Origin: JAJVID01 sp963743425
GTDB taxonomy: Bacteria; Acidobacteriota; Blastocatellia; RBC074
NCBI GenBank assembly: GCA_963743425.1
Contig: CAVUPU010000001.1
Span: 310,001-374,000 of the forward strand
Reading direction: 5' to 3'
DNA length: 64,000 bases
The notes under the pieces are model-generated. The model saw only the letters and a program-made list of their open reading frames with translations, had not been told where the DNA came from and made no database searches. A program made the position numbers and the translations under genes. Positions 28,669-37,005 of this stretch are shown here, one piece after another (position 1 is the stretch's first letter; each line of letters begins with the position of its first letter).

Positions 28669-29775
28669 ATGAAGCGCAGCAAGGACACCATGAAGAGAGC
28701 AGCCCGCGTCTTCCTCAACAATCTCAATCAGGGCAAAGCGGAAGAACTTCGGGCTTTTCTCCACCTCTGCCATGACGTTTTGCAGTTCTTCATCGATCTC
28801 TTTTGGGTGCGCGGCGAAATGACAGCCGGGTTTGCCGACCTGGAAACAGTCCATCTCGCCACGCGTCGCTTCGGGATTACTACGCGACTCGCCCAGGCGC
28901 TCGCCAAACAGGCTATGGAAATAGTCGCTTCTCAAAGAAGGAGGCCTGCAGGAGAGAGAAAGAAGCCTGCTCTTCGACGCCACGTCGTAACGCTCTTTTA
29001 CCACTTTCTGACGCTGGAAGAATTTCAAGGCGAAGAGTTCGACTTTGCCGCCGTGTTTGTCGGCTCTGGCGCGCCACGCCTGACCGCGCCTTTTCGCTCC
29101 ACGCCGCCGATCAACAAATTCCTCTCTGACGGCTGGATGATCTCCAACACTGTCCGGCTGGGCATGAGGCGTGGCAGATTGTGGATCGAACTGATCTTCG
29201 AGAAAGAACGTCCTGAGCCGAAAACAGAAGGCCGGGTAGTAGGGATGGACTCCAACTACCGCAACGGCCTGGTCTTCTCTGACGGCCAACAGGTCGGACA
29301 AGAACTTCACGCAAAGATTCAGAGTTTTGACAAAAGAGAAAAACACACGCGCCGACAGATCAAGGAAGAATTGGCGCGAGAGATCAAAAAGATTGACCTC
29401 GCGGAGGTCAAGACAGTTGTCATCGAAGACCTCAAGAGGGTCAAAGATGGCAAGCGCGGAACGTTTTCGCGCACAATGAACAGACGATTGTCTCATTGGC
29501 AGTACGCTTATGCCATTGATCTGCTCGAACGGCGTTGCGAGATCGAAGGGGTTCGGCTGGAAAGGAAAGACCCCTGGAAGACTTCGCAGCACTGTCCGGC
29601 CTGCGGTAGATGGGACAAGCGAAATCGCAGAGGTGACGAGTTTTGTTGTGTGTTTTGTGGCTATTCCGATCATTCCGACTTCAAAGCCGCGAAAACTCTA
29701 GAGCTTCTGGAATTGGCGGGAGTCTATGGTCTCCGTTCGCTGCCAAGCTTGACTGTTAGCTCGGTGCAAAACTGA
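28669..29775 (+). CDS. tnpB: TnpB-like RNA-guided nuclease, apparently intact
   Basis: TnpB-type protein of 368 residues. The catalytic set is complete: RuvC-I Asp194 in VGMDSNY, RuvC-II Glu253 in VIEDLKR, zinc ribbon Cys309/312/327/330, and RuvC-III Asp337 in SDHSDFKAAKTL. The N-terminal 150 residues are helical and basic, consistent with the RNA/DNA-recognition lobe. It is only distantly related to the copy at 15861. No tnpA or serine recombinase is adjacent, so it is an orphan. A short hairpin (GCTCGGT...ACTGAGC) lies at its 3' end and may belong to its guide RNA. It could be a domesticated or immobile element. Confidence 0.82.
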   Translation: MKRSKDTMKRAARVFLNNLNQGKAEELRAFLHLCHDVLQFFIDLFWVRGEMTAGFADLETVHLATRRFGITTRLAQALAKQAMEIVASQRRRPAGERKKPALRRHVVTLFYHFLTLEEFQGEEFDFAAVFVGSGAPRLTAPFRSTPPINKFLSDGWMISNTVRLGMRRGRLWIELIFEKERPEPKTEGRVVGMDSNYRNGLVFSDGQQVGQELHAKIQSFDKREKHTRRQIKEELAREIKKIDLAEVKTVVIEDLKRVKDGKRGTFSRTMNRRLSHWQYAYAIDLLERRCEIEGVRLERKDPWKTSQHCPACGRWDKRNRRGDEFCCVFCGYSDHSDFKAAKTLELLELAGVYGLRSLPSLTVSSVQN

Positions 29776-29857
29776 GCAAAGGTTTTAGCAACCATAATTA
29801 TCCGACTCCATACGCTTGAATCGTCCTCTCTCAATACCAATACTGAGGTTTTACGCA

Positions 29858-31024
29858 ATGATGAGACTCATACACCGATCATTCTTTTCGTTGGCGCTTG
29901 TTCTGTTGTTGTTCGGGCTGGCTGGCGCGCAAGGCGTGGTTTATACAGTGCAATTCAAAGCCTCGCCCACCAGAGAAGAGGCCGAAGAGGAGGTCAGACA
30001 ACTCAAGGCCAGGAACATCTCCGCATACATAATCAAAAGCGTCGTCCCTGGCAAAGGCGTGTTTTATCGCGTTCGCGCGGGGGTCTTCTCGAACCAAAGT
30101 GACGCGAAGAGATTCGGCGCCAACTTGCAACAGCGCGGCGTGGTCTCGGAATTTTTCGTCACGAATTACGAGAAGCCGGCTGATGAGGTCGCGTCCCGCC
30201 CCGCTCCGACAAGCCCGCCCCAGACGAAGGCGCCGGCGAGGACCAGTCAGCCCGCTCTCAGCATCGTTGACGGCGATGCTCCGGGCCCCGCGCGGCCCGC
30301 CGCACAGAAACGGCTCGAAAGCGCGCCTCTCAACCCCGATCCCGCCGCAGCTCCGGACCTCGCTCCCGCCGCGAGCAGATCCATAACCGAAGCGCGAACC
30401 AGCCCTCCGGTCAATTCCACGACGCCCCCTGTGGCGAATGCGCCAACCAGGCCGGCGCCGAATACGGCGAATGATTCCGGATCGAGCGCCCCTGTGAGAG
30501 AGGCTCCGGCCGCTACGCTGCCGAGCGGCTTCTTGCGGTTTCGAGATCCGAAAATCGGCTACTCGTTCGATTATCCCGATTACTGGACCGGGCAGCCGCT
30601 GAGCGACAAGGAGGCCAACGAACAGCGCATGAACGCTGGAGCGATGTTCTCATCCCAGAAGGACTCCGCTTTCCTCAGCGCCATCTGGAACGAACTCGAT
30701 AAGGCCAACAACCCGGCGAACGAAAACGATCTGATTGTCAACGTGATCTTGAGGAGCATGTCGGCGAGCGATGGTATCTCCAAATTGGAGGAGACCGCTC
30801 GCCGCGTAGAGGATCGCAACGGCTTGATCAAGACCTATCTGGATTTGAAGGCCGTTTTTCAAACTCAGGAGCAGAGCGCCCCGCTCGATTTTCTGGGCAA
30901 GGCCGTGATCGTCCGCGCCGGCCGGGGCATCCTGCTCGTCGCCACCTTCTACTCGAAAGACGCGGCCCCCAATGTCGCCATCGCCGCCGGTAAGATCATC
31001 GCCAGCGCCCGCGTGCCCGAGTAA
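29858..31024 (+). CDS. Exported SPOR-domain protein with Pro-rich linker and C-terminal domain
   Basis: Protein of 388 residues starting at ATG 29858 (GAGG about 10 bases upstream; an earlier in-frame start is possible). A signal peptide ends at GLAGAQG. An SPOR domain (YTVQFKASPTREEAEEEVRQ through the RVRAGVFSNQSDAKRF region, about 26-100) would bind denuded peptidoglycan glycan strands. Residues about 110-225 are a low-complexity P/A/S/T linker. The C-terminal 160 residues (FRDPKIGYSFDYPDYWTG onward) resemble PsbP-like or DUF1795-like domains. Probably periplasmic. No operon partner is evident. Confidence 0.78.
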   Translation: MMRLIHRSFFSLALVLLLFGLAGAQGVVYTVQFKASPTREEAEEEVRQLKARNISAYIIKSVVPGKGVFYRVRAGVFSNQSDAKRFGANLQQRGVVSEFFVTNYEKPADEVASRPAPTSPPQTKAPARTSQPALSIVDGDAPGPARPAAQKRLESAPLNPDPAAAPDLAPAASRSITEARTSPPVNSTTPPVANAPTRPAPNTANDSGSSAPVREAPAATLPSGFLRFRDPKIGYSFDYPDYWTGQPLSDKEANEQRMNAGAMFSSQKDSAFLSAIWNELDKANNPANENDLIVNVILRSMSASDGISKLEETARRVEDRNGLIKTYLDLKAVFQTQEQSAPLDFLGKAVIVRAGRGILLVATFYSKDAAPNVAIAAGKIIASARVPE

Positions 31025-31072
31025 AGAAGACAAGGAAAAGGGGAGCCAGGGAGAAGAGGATAGAAGATCGCG

Positions 31073-31265
31073 CTATCCATTGTCGATCACGAACGTGGCG
31101 CGCGAGCCGAAGCCATGAGCTTCGTTGAAGATGCCATAAAACCTGTGTTTCCCCCTGGTGAATTCGGCGATATCAGCCTGATACGCCCGCATCCCCTTCG
31201 TTCAGCCGCCGGTGAAGGCTAATACAATACATAGAAGGCCAGCACGACGTTCTTCTTGCCGATGG
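31073..31265 (-). pseudogene. Peroxiredoxin relic with UGA at the peroxidatic position
   Basis: On the minus strand the frame reads GKKNVVLAFY; a small indel shifts the frame, and then LAFTGG-UGA-TKGMRAYQADIAEF and FYGIFNEAHGFGSRATFVID precede a stop. This is a thioredoxin-fold peroxiredoxin (family motif FTGGCTxEM.AYQ) with about 45 residues deleted between the two blocks. UGA (31204-31202) stands exactly where the catalytic Cys should be. The sequence after it can fold into a 9-pair stem with one bulged base and a GGC loop (31166-31187), 23 bases from the UGA, as expected for a bacterial SECIS. The parent gene may have been a selenoprotein. It is clearly non-functional now. Confidence 0.65.
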
Positions 31266-31549
31266 TGTGATGCGACGTCTGTCGAGAGGATTAGGATTAA
31301 TCCGTCAGCTTTGTTGCGGCGTTTCGTCGCATTGAGCTAATATGCCCGACGTTGTGATACTCCCTCCGCGACCTGTACCGAGAGGTCGGCGGTGGGCAAA
31401 ATTGTTCAAAAAGAGAGCAACCACACTAAATAAAGTGGCATCACAGGCGCCGAAAAGCAGTGCAGAGGTTCTTGAAATCCCGTTGACACTGCGCCGCCCC
31501 ACTCCTCGAATGAAGTCCGTGATGCCCGCTTCAGGAGCAGGCGAACAGC
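31266..31549. other. Intergenic stretch before the ECF sigma operon
   Basis: No gene or RNA is supported. It must hold the promoter of the sigma factor operon, but I cannot point to a convincing ECF-type GGAAC/-10 pair. Confidence 0.35.
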
Positions 31550-32188
31550 GTGACCACAGATGGGACGAACAACGTCGCGCCGAATTCTCTTTCGGATTAT
31601 GAATTGGCGCAGGCGTCCGCGCGCGGAGATATGCAGGCGTTCGAGACGGTTTACGAACGTCATTATCGGCGCGTTTACAGCTTATGTTTGCGGATGGTGG
31701 CCAACGCCACTGAAGCTGAAGACCTGACGCAGGAAGTCTTCATCCAGCTCTTTCGCAAGATCGGCAGTTTTCGAGGCGAATCCGCTTTCACCACGTGGTT
31801 GCATCGCCTCACGGTCAACCACGTCCTGATGCACTTCCGCAAACGCGGAGTTCGGCTCGAGAAGACGACCGAAGAGGGTGAGATCGGCGAGATCCAGGAT
31901 TTCCTCCAAGCCGGCGCAGAGCGTCCGCGCTTTATCGACCGCATCGCGCTGGACAAAGCTATCTCGGAGTTGCCCCCCGGATACCGGACGGTCTTCATCC
32001 TCCACGATGTCGAAGGATTTGAACATGAAGAGGTCGCCGACATGCTGGGAGTCAGCGTCGGCACATCGAAATCTCAGTTGCACAAGGCACGAATGCGGCT
32101 GAGAGAGTTGTTGACCAAAAAAACAGATACGAAGAAAGATACGAAGAAAGATACGAAGAAAGGGACGAAGAAAGGGACGAAAAAATGA
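31550..32188 (+). CDS. ECF (RpoE-like) RNA polymerase sigma factor
   Basis: Extracytoplasmic-function sigma factor of 212 residues. Region 2 is visible in YERHYRRVYSLCLRMV, EAEDLTQEVFIQLFRK and FTTWLHRLTVNHV; region 4 in ISELPPGYRTVFILHDVEGF and the VADMLGVSVGTSKSQLHKAR helix-turn-helix. The last 24 residues are an odd tail built of TKKD/TKKG units, encoded by a 12-base tandem repeat. Start is GTG 31550 with a weak GGAG upstream. The next gene encodes its probable anti-sigma factor, 25 bases downstream. Confidence 0.88.
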   Translation: MTTDGTNNVAPNSLSDYELAQASARGDMQAFETVYERHYRRVYSLCLRMVANATEAEDLTQEVFIQLFRKIGSFRGESAFTTWLHRLTVNHVLMHFRKRGVRLEKTTEEGEIGEIQDFLQAGAERPRFIDRIALDKAISELPPGYRTVFILHDVEGFEHEEVADMLGVSVGTSKSQLHKARMRLRELLTKKTDTKKDTKKDTKKGTKKGTKK

Positions 32189-32213
32189 TGAAAGGGCAAG
32201 AGAGGAAAAAGGT

Positions 32214-32897
32214 ATGGAATGTCGAGCAGTTGTAAGTTCGTTGTCCGACTATCTCGACGGTCGAAATATCTGGGTATCGGATGACGAGATCGAACAAATC
32301 GAAACGCACCTGACCAACTGCCCCACCTGTCGAAATCTCAAACTCGAACTGAGCGAAATCAAAAACGCCGCCCGCGAATTGCCCCTGCACACCCCGCCAC
32401 CCGCGCTCTGGACGCGAATTTCGAAAGCGATAGAAGCCGAGATCCCAACCGAGAACAGACCCATCCGTGAGGCTCAAAACGCCTCGGGCTGGTGGGGCTG
32501 GCTGAACTCGCGCAAATTCACTTTCAGCCTGCCTCAGTTGGCGGCGGGCGGCGCGTTCGCTGCGCTTTTAATCGTCGCCGGGATTTCCGTCGTCTTTGAC
32601 GCGAATTCCGGACCGGTGGATTTCAGGGGCGCCCAAAATGCGCTGCTGCCCGAAGAAGACGAGATCAAAGCGGACCTGGAGCGCCGGCTGGGCGCGATCA
32701 ACGCGCGCAAGGCTCAATGGGATTCGCAGAGGCGCGACGATTTCGAACAGCGCATGAACAGGATCGATGAATCGTTGAAGCGATGCCGTTATATGTTAGA
32801 GGACAATCCGAAAGACGCCGCTCATCAAGAGATGGTGCGCGAATTGTACAACGAGAAGCGCCAGCTTATAGAGGATGTCGAAAGACTGAAATGGTGA
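32214..32897 (+). CDS. Zinc-finger (zf-HC2) transmembrane anti-sigma factor
   Basis: Protein of 227 residues. The N-terminus has the anti-sigma zinc-binding pattern His32-x3-Cys36-x2-Cys39 (ETHLTNCPTCRNL). One membrane segment follows near 110-128 (LAAGGAFAALLIVAGISVV). The C-terminal 90 residues form a charged coiled coil (DEIKADLERRLGAINARKAQ). It would hold the ECF sigma factor at the membrane until a signal releases it. The stop overlaps the start of the next gene by seven bases, so translation is coupled. Confidence 0.85.
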   Translation: MECRAVVSSLSDYLDGRNIWVSDDEIEQIETHLTNCPTCRNLKLELSEIKNAARELPLHTPPPALWTRISKAIEAEIPTENRPIREAQNASGWWGWLNSRKFTFSLPQLAAGGAFAALLIVAGISVVFDANSGPVDFRGAQNALLPEEDEIKADLERRLGAINARKAQWDSQRRDDFEQRMNRIDESLKRCRYMLEDNPKDAAHQEMVRELYNEKRQLIEDVERLKW

Positions 32898-33643
32898 AAG
32901 AGATTCCGAACCGCCTTCCATCTTCAAAGTCGGTCGCGCAATCGCTATCAGCGCTGGCAATAGGCTTCGCGGTTTTAACCGCATCAGCCTCTTCGTCCAG
33001 CGCTCAAACTTTCAGCCGGGCCTTCGCCGTGTCGCCCGAAAGGAGCGAACTCGAAGTCGTGAACCAGGCCGGGACGATCAAGGTGACCGCCGGCGCCAAC
33101 CCCGCCAGGATCGTGATCAACGCCAGGCAGAGCGACGGCGAGGCGAAGATCGACGTCACGCAAAACTCAGTGGGAAAGATCAAGGTTGAAGTGACAGGAC
33201 GCGGAAGGGTCGATTTCGAAATCGCCGTCCCGGCTTCGAGCAGCATCGATCTGCTCTCTTTTCGAGGCGCGATCGTGGTCACGAACCTGGCCGGCGCGGT
33301 TCGCGCCCGCGTCACCGACGGCGACATTCAGATCACCGGATTGCGCAGCGCGAAAGTCGAAGCCCATTGCAGCCAGGGCAATGTCAGTTTCAGCGGAGAG
33401 GTTTTGCCCAGCGGCAGCTATACCCTGAAATCTTTTTCGGGCCGTGTTGACGCCACTTTACCGGCCGACGCCGATTTCAAACTCTCGGCGTCCTCGTTTA
33501 GCGGAGGGATGTACCTCGACGCGTTCCAGATGAAGTTCGATAAACGGTCTCAAAAGTTGGTGGAAGCGTCGCACGGCGCGGGCCGCGCTTCAATAAGTTT
33601 ATGGACTCAGGAAGGAAGCATTCATCTTCACCGCAAACCCTGA
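32891..33643 (+). CDS. Exported DUF4097-like beta-strand-repeat protein
   Basis: Protein of 250 residues. A signal peptide lies at about 18-40 (ending SSSSAQ). The rest is repetitive beta strands such as VTNLAGAVRARVTDGDIQIT and AKVEAHCSQGNVSFSGEV, typical of DUF4097 adhesin-like sheets. ATG 32891 overlaps the anti-sigma gene's end (ATGGTGA); the open frame reaches further upstream inside that gene. It is part of the ECF operon and could be a surface target of the stress response. Function not established. Confidence 0.75.
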   Translation: MVKEIPNRLPSSKSVAQSLSALAIGFAVLTASASSSSAQTFSRAFAVSPERSELEVVNQAGTIKVTAGANPARIVINARQSDGEAKIDVTQNSVGKIKVEVTGRGRVDFEIAVPASSSIDLLSFRGAIVVTNLAGAVRARVTDGDIQITGLRSAKVEAHCSQGNVSFSGEVLPSGSYTLKSFSGRVDATLPADADFKLSASSFSGGMYLDAFQMKFDKRSQKLVEASHGAGRASISLWTQEGSIHLHRKP

Positions 33644-34791
33644 TCGCGGATTGCGGGTTGCGGATTGCGGATTGCGGATTGCGGATTGTCGCTTCCCGCA
33701 ACCGGATTGTTCTTTTGACTGTTCTCTGTTTCGCTCATTACGTCTTCACTTCGAGTTTACAATTCCACAATCCGCACGGCGCACATTACAACTCGCCGCT
33801 CACAATTCCAAAAAACCGCAAACCGCAAACTGCAAACCGCAAACCGCAATCCGCAATCCAGGACCCGCCGAAGCGCGAAATAATTCTCTCGGAGATCATC
33901 AAGCTGAACACCGATCTGGTCGTGATCGATGCGCAGGCGCTCGACCGGAAGACCGGACAGATCATCAATGGGTTGAAGGCCGCCGATTTTGAATTGTACG
34001 AAGACGGCGTCAGACAGGAGATCGCGCATTTCAGCCAGGACGGCTTTGCGCTTTCGGTGATTCTGCTGATGGATTTGAGCGGCAGCGTCAGCCCCGTTCT
34101 CAAAGAGATTCAATCGGGCGCCCTGCTGGCGTTGGAGAGATTGAAAGAGAACGACGAGGTGGCGGTGATAGCCTTCTCCTCCGACACGCAACTGGTTCAG
34201 GACTTCACCCTCGACCGGAAGCTGATCGTCGAACGGGTCGGCCATATCGAAAAGACGCCCGTCATAGGGCAGGGAACATCGCTCTTCCAAGGGTTGCGCG
34301 ACGCCGCCATTCACATGAACAAAGCCAGCAATCCATTGAGCCGCCGGGCGATCATCGCCGTCACCGACAACGTCGCCTGGGAATACCATTTCTCCGGCCT
34401 CTCGGAGAAGGAGGTCGCCGATAAGATTTTCGAATCGGGCAGCATGGTCTGCGGCCTTGTGGTCGAAGGCGCGATGACCAGGACCGAAAAGATCTTCAAT
34501 TGGCATCGCCCCGTCGCCGACATCTACCGCCGCAGAATGATGGTCGACCCCTTCGCCGCCCAAACCGGAGGCGAGGTGATCAAATCGGATAAGACCGAAG
34601 TCAACGCGCGGCTGGCTCTGCTGATCGATCATTTGAGGACCCGCTACAGCCTCGGCTTCATCTCGAAGAAGGAGCAGGCCGATGGAAGCTTCCGCCGGAT
34701 CAGCCTGGCTTTGACGTCCGAAGCCCGGAAGCGCCTGGGCGATGTCGTGATCAGAACCAAACAGGGCTATTACGCGCGCCCGCAGAAATAG
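33601..34791 (+). CDS. VWFA-related acidobacterial protein
   Basis: Exported von Willebrand A-type protein of the kind found mainly in acidobacteria. The motif LLMDLSGSVSP carries the metal-binding DxSxS, followed by AVIAFSSDTQLVQDF and RRAIIAVTDN. An N-terminal beta domain precedes it (ADFELYEDGVRQEIAHF). The start is uncertain: ATG 33601 overlaps the previous gene, and residues 13-28 and 73-88 are encoded by tandem GCGGATT-type repeats, so the stretch before about residue 90 may be poorly conserved. A hydrophobic signal-like segment lies at about 35-50. Last gene of the ECF operon. Confidence 0.82.
   Translation: MDSGRKHSSSPQTLIADCGLRIADCGLRIVASRNRIVLLTVLCFAHYVFTSSLQFHNPHGAHYNSPLTIPKNRKPQTANRKPQSAIQDPPKREIILSEIIKLNTDLVVIDAQALDRKTGQIINGLKAADFELYEDGVRQEIAHFSQDGFALSVILLMDLSGSVSPVLKEIQSGALLALERLKENDEVAVIAFSSDTQLVQDFTLDRKLIVERVGHIEKTPVIGQGTSLFQGLRDAAIHMNKASNPLSRRAIIAVTDNVAWEYHFSGLSEKEVADKIFESGSMVCGLVVEGAMTRTEKIFNWHRPVADIYRRRMMVDPFAAQTGGEVIKSDKTEVNARLALLIDHLRTRYSLGFISKKEQADGSFRRISLALTSEARKRLGDVVIRTKQGYYARPQK
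33646..33862. repeat. GCGGATT minisatellite with an inverted counterpart
   Basis: Tandem 7-base units (TTGCGGA) at 33646-33690 and the complementary units (AACCGCAAACTGC type) at 33813-33862 can pair across about 120 bases. The repeats are translated in frame into IADCGLRIADC and RKPQTANRKPQ in the VWFA gene. This repeat type is common between genes; here it lies inside a signal-peptide region. Confidence 0.7.
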
Positions 34792-34892
34792 AGCCCAGCC
34801 ACGCCAGAGTACTCCCTAACCGCACACCGTGCTATATTTGGAATAGCGCTTGCCAGAGATCAAGCGCCGACCAAACTGAAAGGGGACGCGCG

Positions 34893-35153
34893 ATGGACAC
34901 ACCGACACTTGATGAAGTTCTCGAACTGGCAAGGCGATTACCGATCGCTGATCAGCAAAGGCTAGTAAGATTGTTGAGCCCGCCGAAGACGATCGAGCAA
35001 CTCGCGGAAGAGCAGGGAATTAAGCCGCTGGACTGGGATGCCGCGCGGAAGCGCGCCTCCGGCATCTGGCCCGAGGATGAGAGCATTGATGATTTTCTCG
35101 CGTTCCTGCGAGAGTCACGGAAGGACAGCGCGCCGGAAAGCAGGGTGGGGTAA
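34893..35153 (+). CDS. Antitoxin-like small protein
   Basis: Protein of 86 residues, acidic and helical (TLDEVLELARRLPIADQQRL; SIDDFLAFLRE). It resembles the small antitoxin-like partners that precede PIN toxins. AAAGGGGA lies before the ATG. The next frame, a PIN-domain fragment, starts immediately after its stop (TAAATG), as in toxin-antitoxin operons. With the toxin truncated, the antitoxin may be a leftover. Confidence 0.6.
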   Translation: MDTPTLDEVLELARRLPIADQQRLVRLLSPPKTIEQLAEEQGIKPLDWDAARKRASGIWPEDESIDDFLAFLRESRKDSAPESRVG

Positions 35154-35321
35154 ATGCGCGTCGTAATCGTCGACACTGACGTCGCATCGTTTCTCTTCAA
35201 GGGGGATACGCGCGGCGATCTCTATACACCGCATCTCGAGGGCGATACGTTGCCGGTAAGATACGAAGTGGTCAGCCGACTTAGAGTGTTTCTTGCTAAC
35301 TCGAACTGCCAAAAGTCGTAA
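35154..35321 (+). pseudogene. Truncated PIN-domain (VapC-like) toxin
   Basis: The first 38 codons read MRVVIVDTDVASFLFKGDTR and continue to PHLEGDTL, matching the start of PIN ribonucleases (first catalytic Asp in DTDV). After about 35265 the sequence becomes unrelated and stops after 55 residues; intact PIN toxins have about 130. The break marks the left edge of an AT-richer island, so the island probably replaced the toxin's end. Confidence 0.65.
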
Positions 35322-36615
35322 CCAAGAGCACAGAATTCGGCAATCTCGTTTGGATTTTTAGACAGGCTAAGATAGCCGCATAATCAATACATTCCTTTAC
35401 TACCCACGTCTCAATTCCAGTGGCCTCTGCAATGTCTTTAAAGTCTATCCACTCATTTTTCCATATCTCTCTAGCCTTTAACCACTCAGAGATTTTAGTG
35501 CCAGCTTCTACTGCTTGCTCTTGCGATAGTTCATTCTGTTGTGCTGATTCGACAACAATTTGTGTACTGCACACAAGTGTTCCAGGTCTTTCGACTTGTT
35601 CGGCACGAGCTTTTAGAGACCGAAGCAACATTCCATATGCATCAGGATTGTCGTAATATCTTAAATAGTGTAGATGGCTAAGCCTCTCAGGTATTTCGCA
35701 CTCTTCCAGTAGTATGGGAATAATGAAGATATGGCCTTCCGGCTGTCTGTCTGCCTCATCCAGCACAAGCTTAATCTCTTTATGAACATAACCCCTATTA
35801 TTCATAGCGTCTTTTGATAGGCAGACAATAATCGCATCGCTATTGCGTACTGCCTTTTTTATCTCAAGCTCCCAGTTTTGGCCGGGCAGTATATTCTTTT
35901 CATCAAGCCACGCCTCTATACCATCTGCCGATAAACGATTATAGAGTTCTCTGACTGCCGGCTTGTTTTTGGAAGAATGACATAGAAACACTTTCAGCTT
36001 TTGCACTGGGGCAACGTAATCACTATGAAAACTGCCGGATTGCTGGTCAAGCTGGTTTGCTTGCTCGTCATTCGCCTGAGTCCCCATCCATTCCTCTACC
36101 TTTTCTATACCATTGATGGTAATAGACACCCTATAACCAACAGTCTTTGCCTTAATAAGGTCTTCGTCACTTAAATAATAGAGGAAATCAGAGATGTCGT
36201 CTTCTGATATTCCCTCTTCTGTTGCAATATGTTTAAAGTTGACTGTCTCCTGACTACTACCACCGGTTTTCTCAAATAATTTCTTCAGTAGCGTAAAACG
36301 CAGTTCTCGCCTCTTCTGAATAATAAGAAGTAAATCGAGAGGGGCTTGAGACTTCAAAATACTATCCTCAATCTCTAAAATACCGAGATAGCTTAGGCGT
36401 ACCAATTTATCAACCCTCTTTCTGAAGAAGCCTTTGTCTTGATAATAGGCATAAATATCACTCGCTTCATCTTCTTTGATCCCTAAGCCCTGGGCTATGT
36501 CCCATAAAGGTATCTGTCTTGCTCTCCCCCCATTAGCCGCTCTGTATACTTCCACTATCAGAAGAGTTCGGTTCTTTCGCCTCTCAGCAATATTGACTTC
36601 AGTAGGCTTGTTCAT
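35296..36615 (-). CDS. TIR-domain protein with N-terminal winged-helix region
   Basis: Protein of 439 residues. Residues 1-175 look like two winged-helix modules (IPLWDIAQGLGIKEDEASDI; FKHIATEEGISEDDISDFLY). Residues about 207-335 form a TIR domain: KVFLCHSSKNKPAVREL, IEAWLDEKNILPGQNWELEI and AIIVCLSKDAM. Glu280 in YVHKEIKLVL aligns with the catalytic Glu of NAD-cleaving TIRs (SARM1 WVHKEI). A helical C-terminal domain follows (about 370-439). Base composition is clearly lower in GC than the surroundings, suggesting transfer. It diverges from a second TIR gene at 37006. Likely antiviral defence or NAD signalling; the partner effector is not identified. Confidence 0.82.
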   Translation of the reverse strand: MNKPTEVNIAERRKNRTLLIVEVYRAANGGRARQIPLWDIAQGLGIKEDEASDIYAYYQDKGFFRKRVDKLVRLSYLGILEIEDSILKSQAPLDLLLIIQKRRELRFTLLKKLFEKTGGSSQETVNFKHIATEEGISEDDISDFLYYLSDEDLIKAKTVGYRVSITINGIEKVEEWMGTQANDEQANQLDQQSGSFHSDYVAPVQKLKVFLCHSSKNKPAVRELYNRLSADGIEAWLDEKNILPGQNWELEIKKAVRNSDAIIVCLSKDAMNNRGYVHKEIKLVLDEADRQPEGHIFIIPILLEECEIPERLSHLHYLRYYDNPDAYGMLLRSLKARAEQVERPGTLVCSTQIVVESAQQNELSQEQAVEAGTKISEWLKAREIWKNEWIDFKDIAEATGIETWVVKECIDYAAILACLKIQTRLPNSVLLVTTFGSSS

Positions 36616-37005
36616 AAGTTTTGCTATTCCCTCTATTCATTTTCAAATAATTTAAAACTCGAATCAGAGTGCGGCAGACGGTATATTTAGGCGATCATTC
36701 CAGCGCCTTGAAGCTGATCACTGGATGCATCTCTATCCCGCTTGGCAAAGACTTGCTCTATTTCCAAAGGAAATCGTTGAGCGAAGCGAATAAGATGTAC
36801 GCTTGAGCAATCCTAAAGTCAATATCCGCTTCAATCCTTCTATTCGCTCGTGTTTAAATTATTTAGTTTCTGGCTCTGTGGGCAGGTTGAGATCGCTTCG
36901 ATTCCAGCGAGTCTAATGATTCTTGCTGCCGAGATTTCTCCACGAGTATAATCCCGCCTGCCTTAGAGTTTTGCCCCAATATTTTCGGTCATATAGAGGT
37001 GGGAG
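36616..37005. other. AT-rich divergent region between two TIR genes, with a gene fragment
   Basis: It separates divergently transcribed TIR genes and should hold both promoters. An unidentified plus-strand fragment ends at about 36792 (FQRLEADHWMHLYPAWQRLA, then LFPKEIVERSE and stop), looking like the tail of a lost gene. No start or ribosome site accompanies it. Confidence 0.4.

Noticed and set aside
32129..32185. Short tandem repeats as a CRISPR array
   Set aside because: Units of 12 bases without spacers, coding for the Lys-rich sigma factor tail. No CRISPR array or cas gene is seen in the window.
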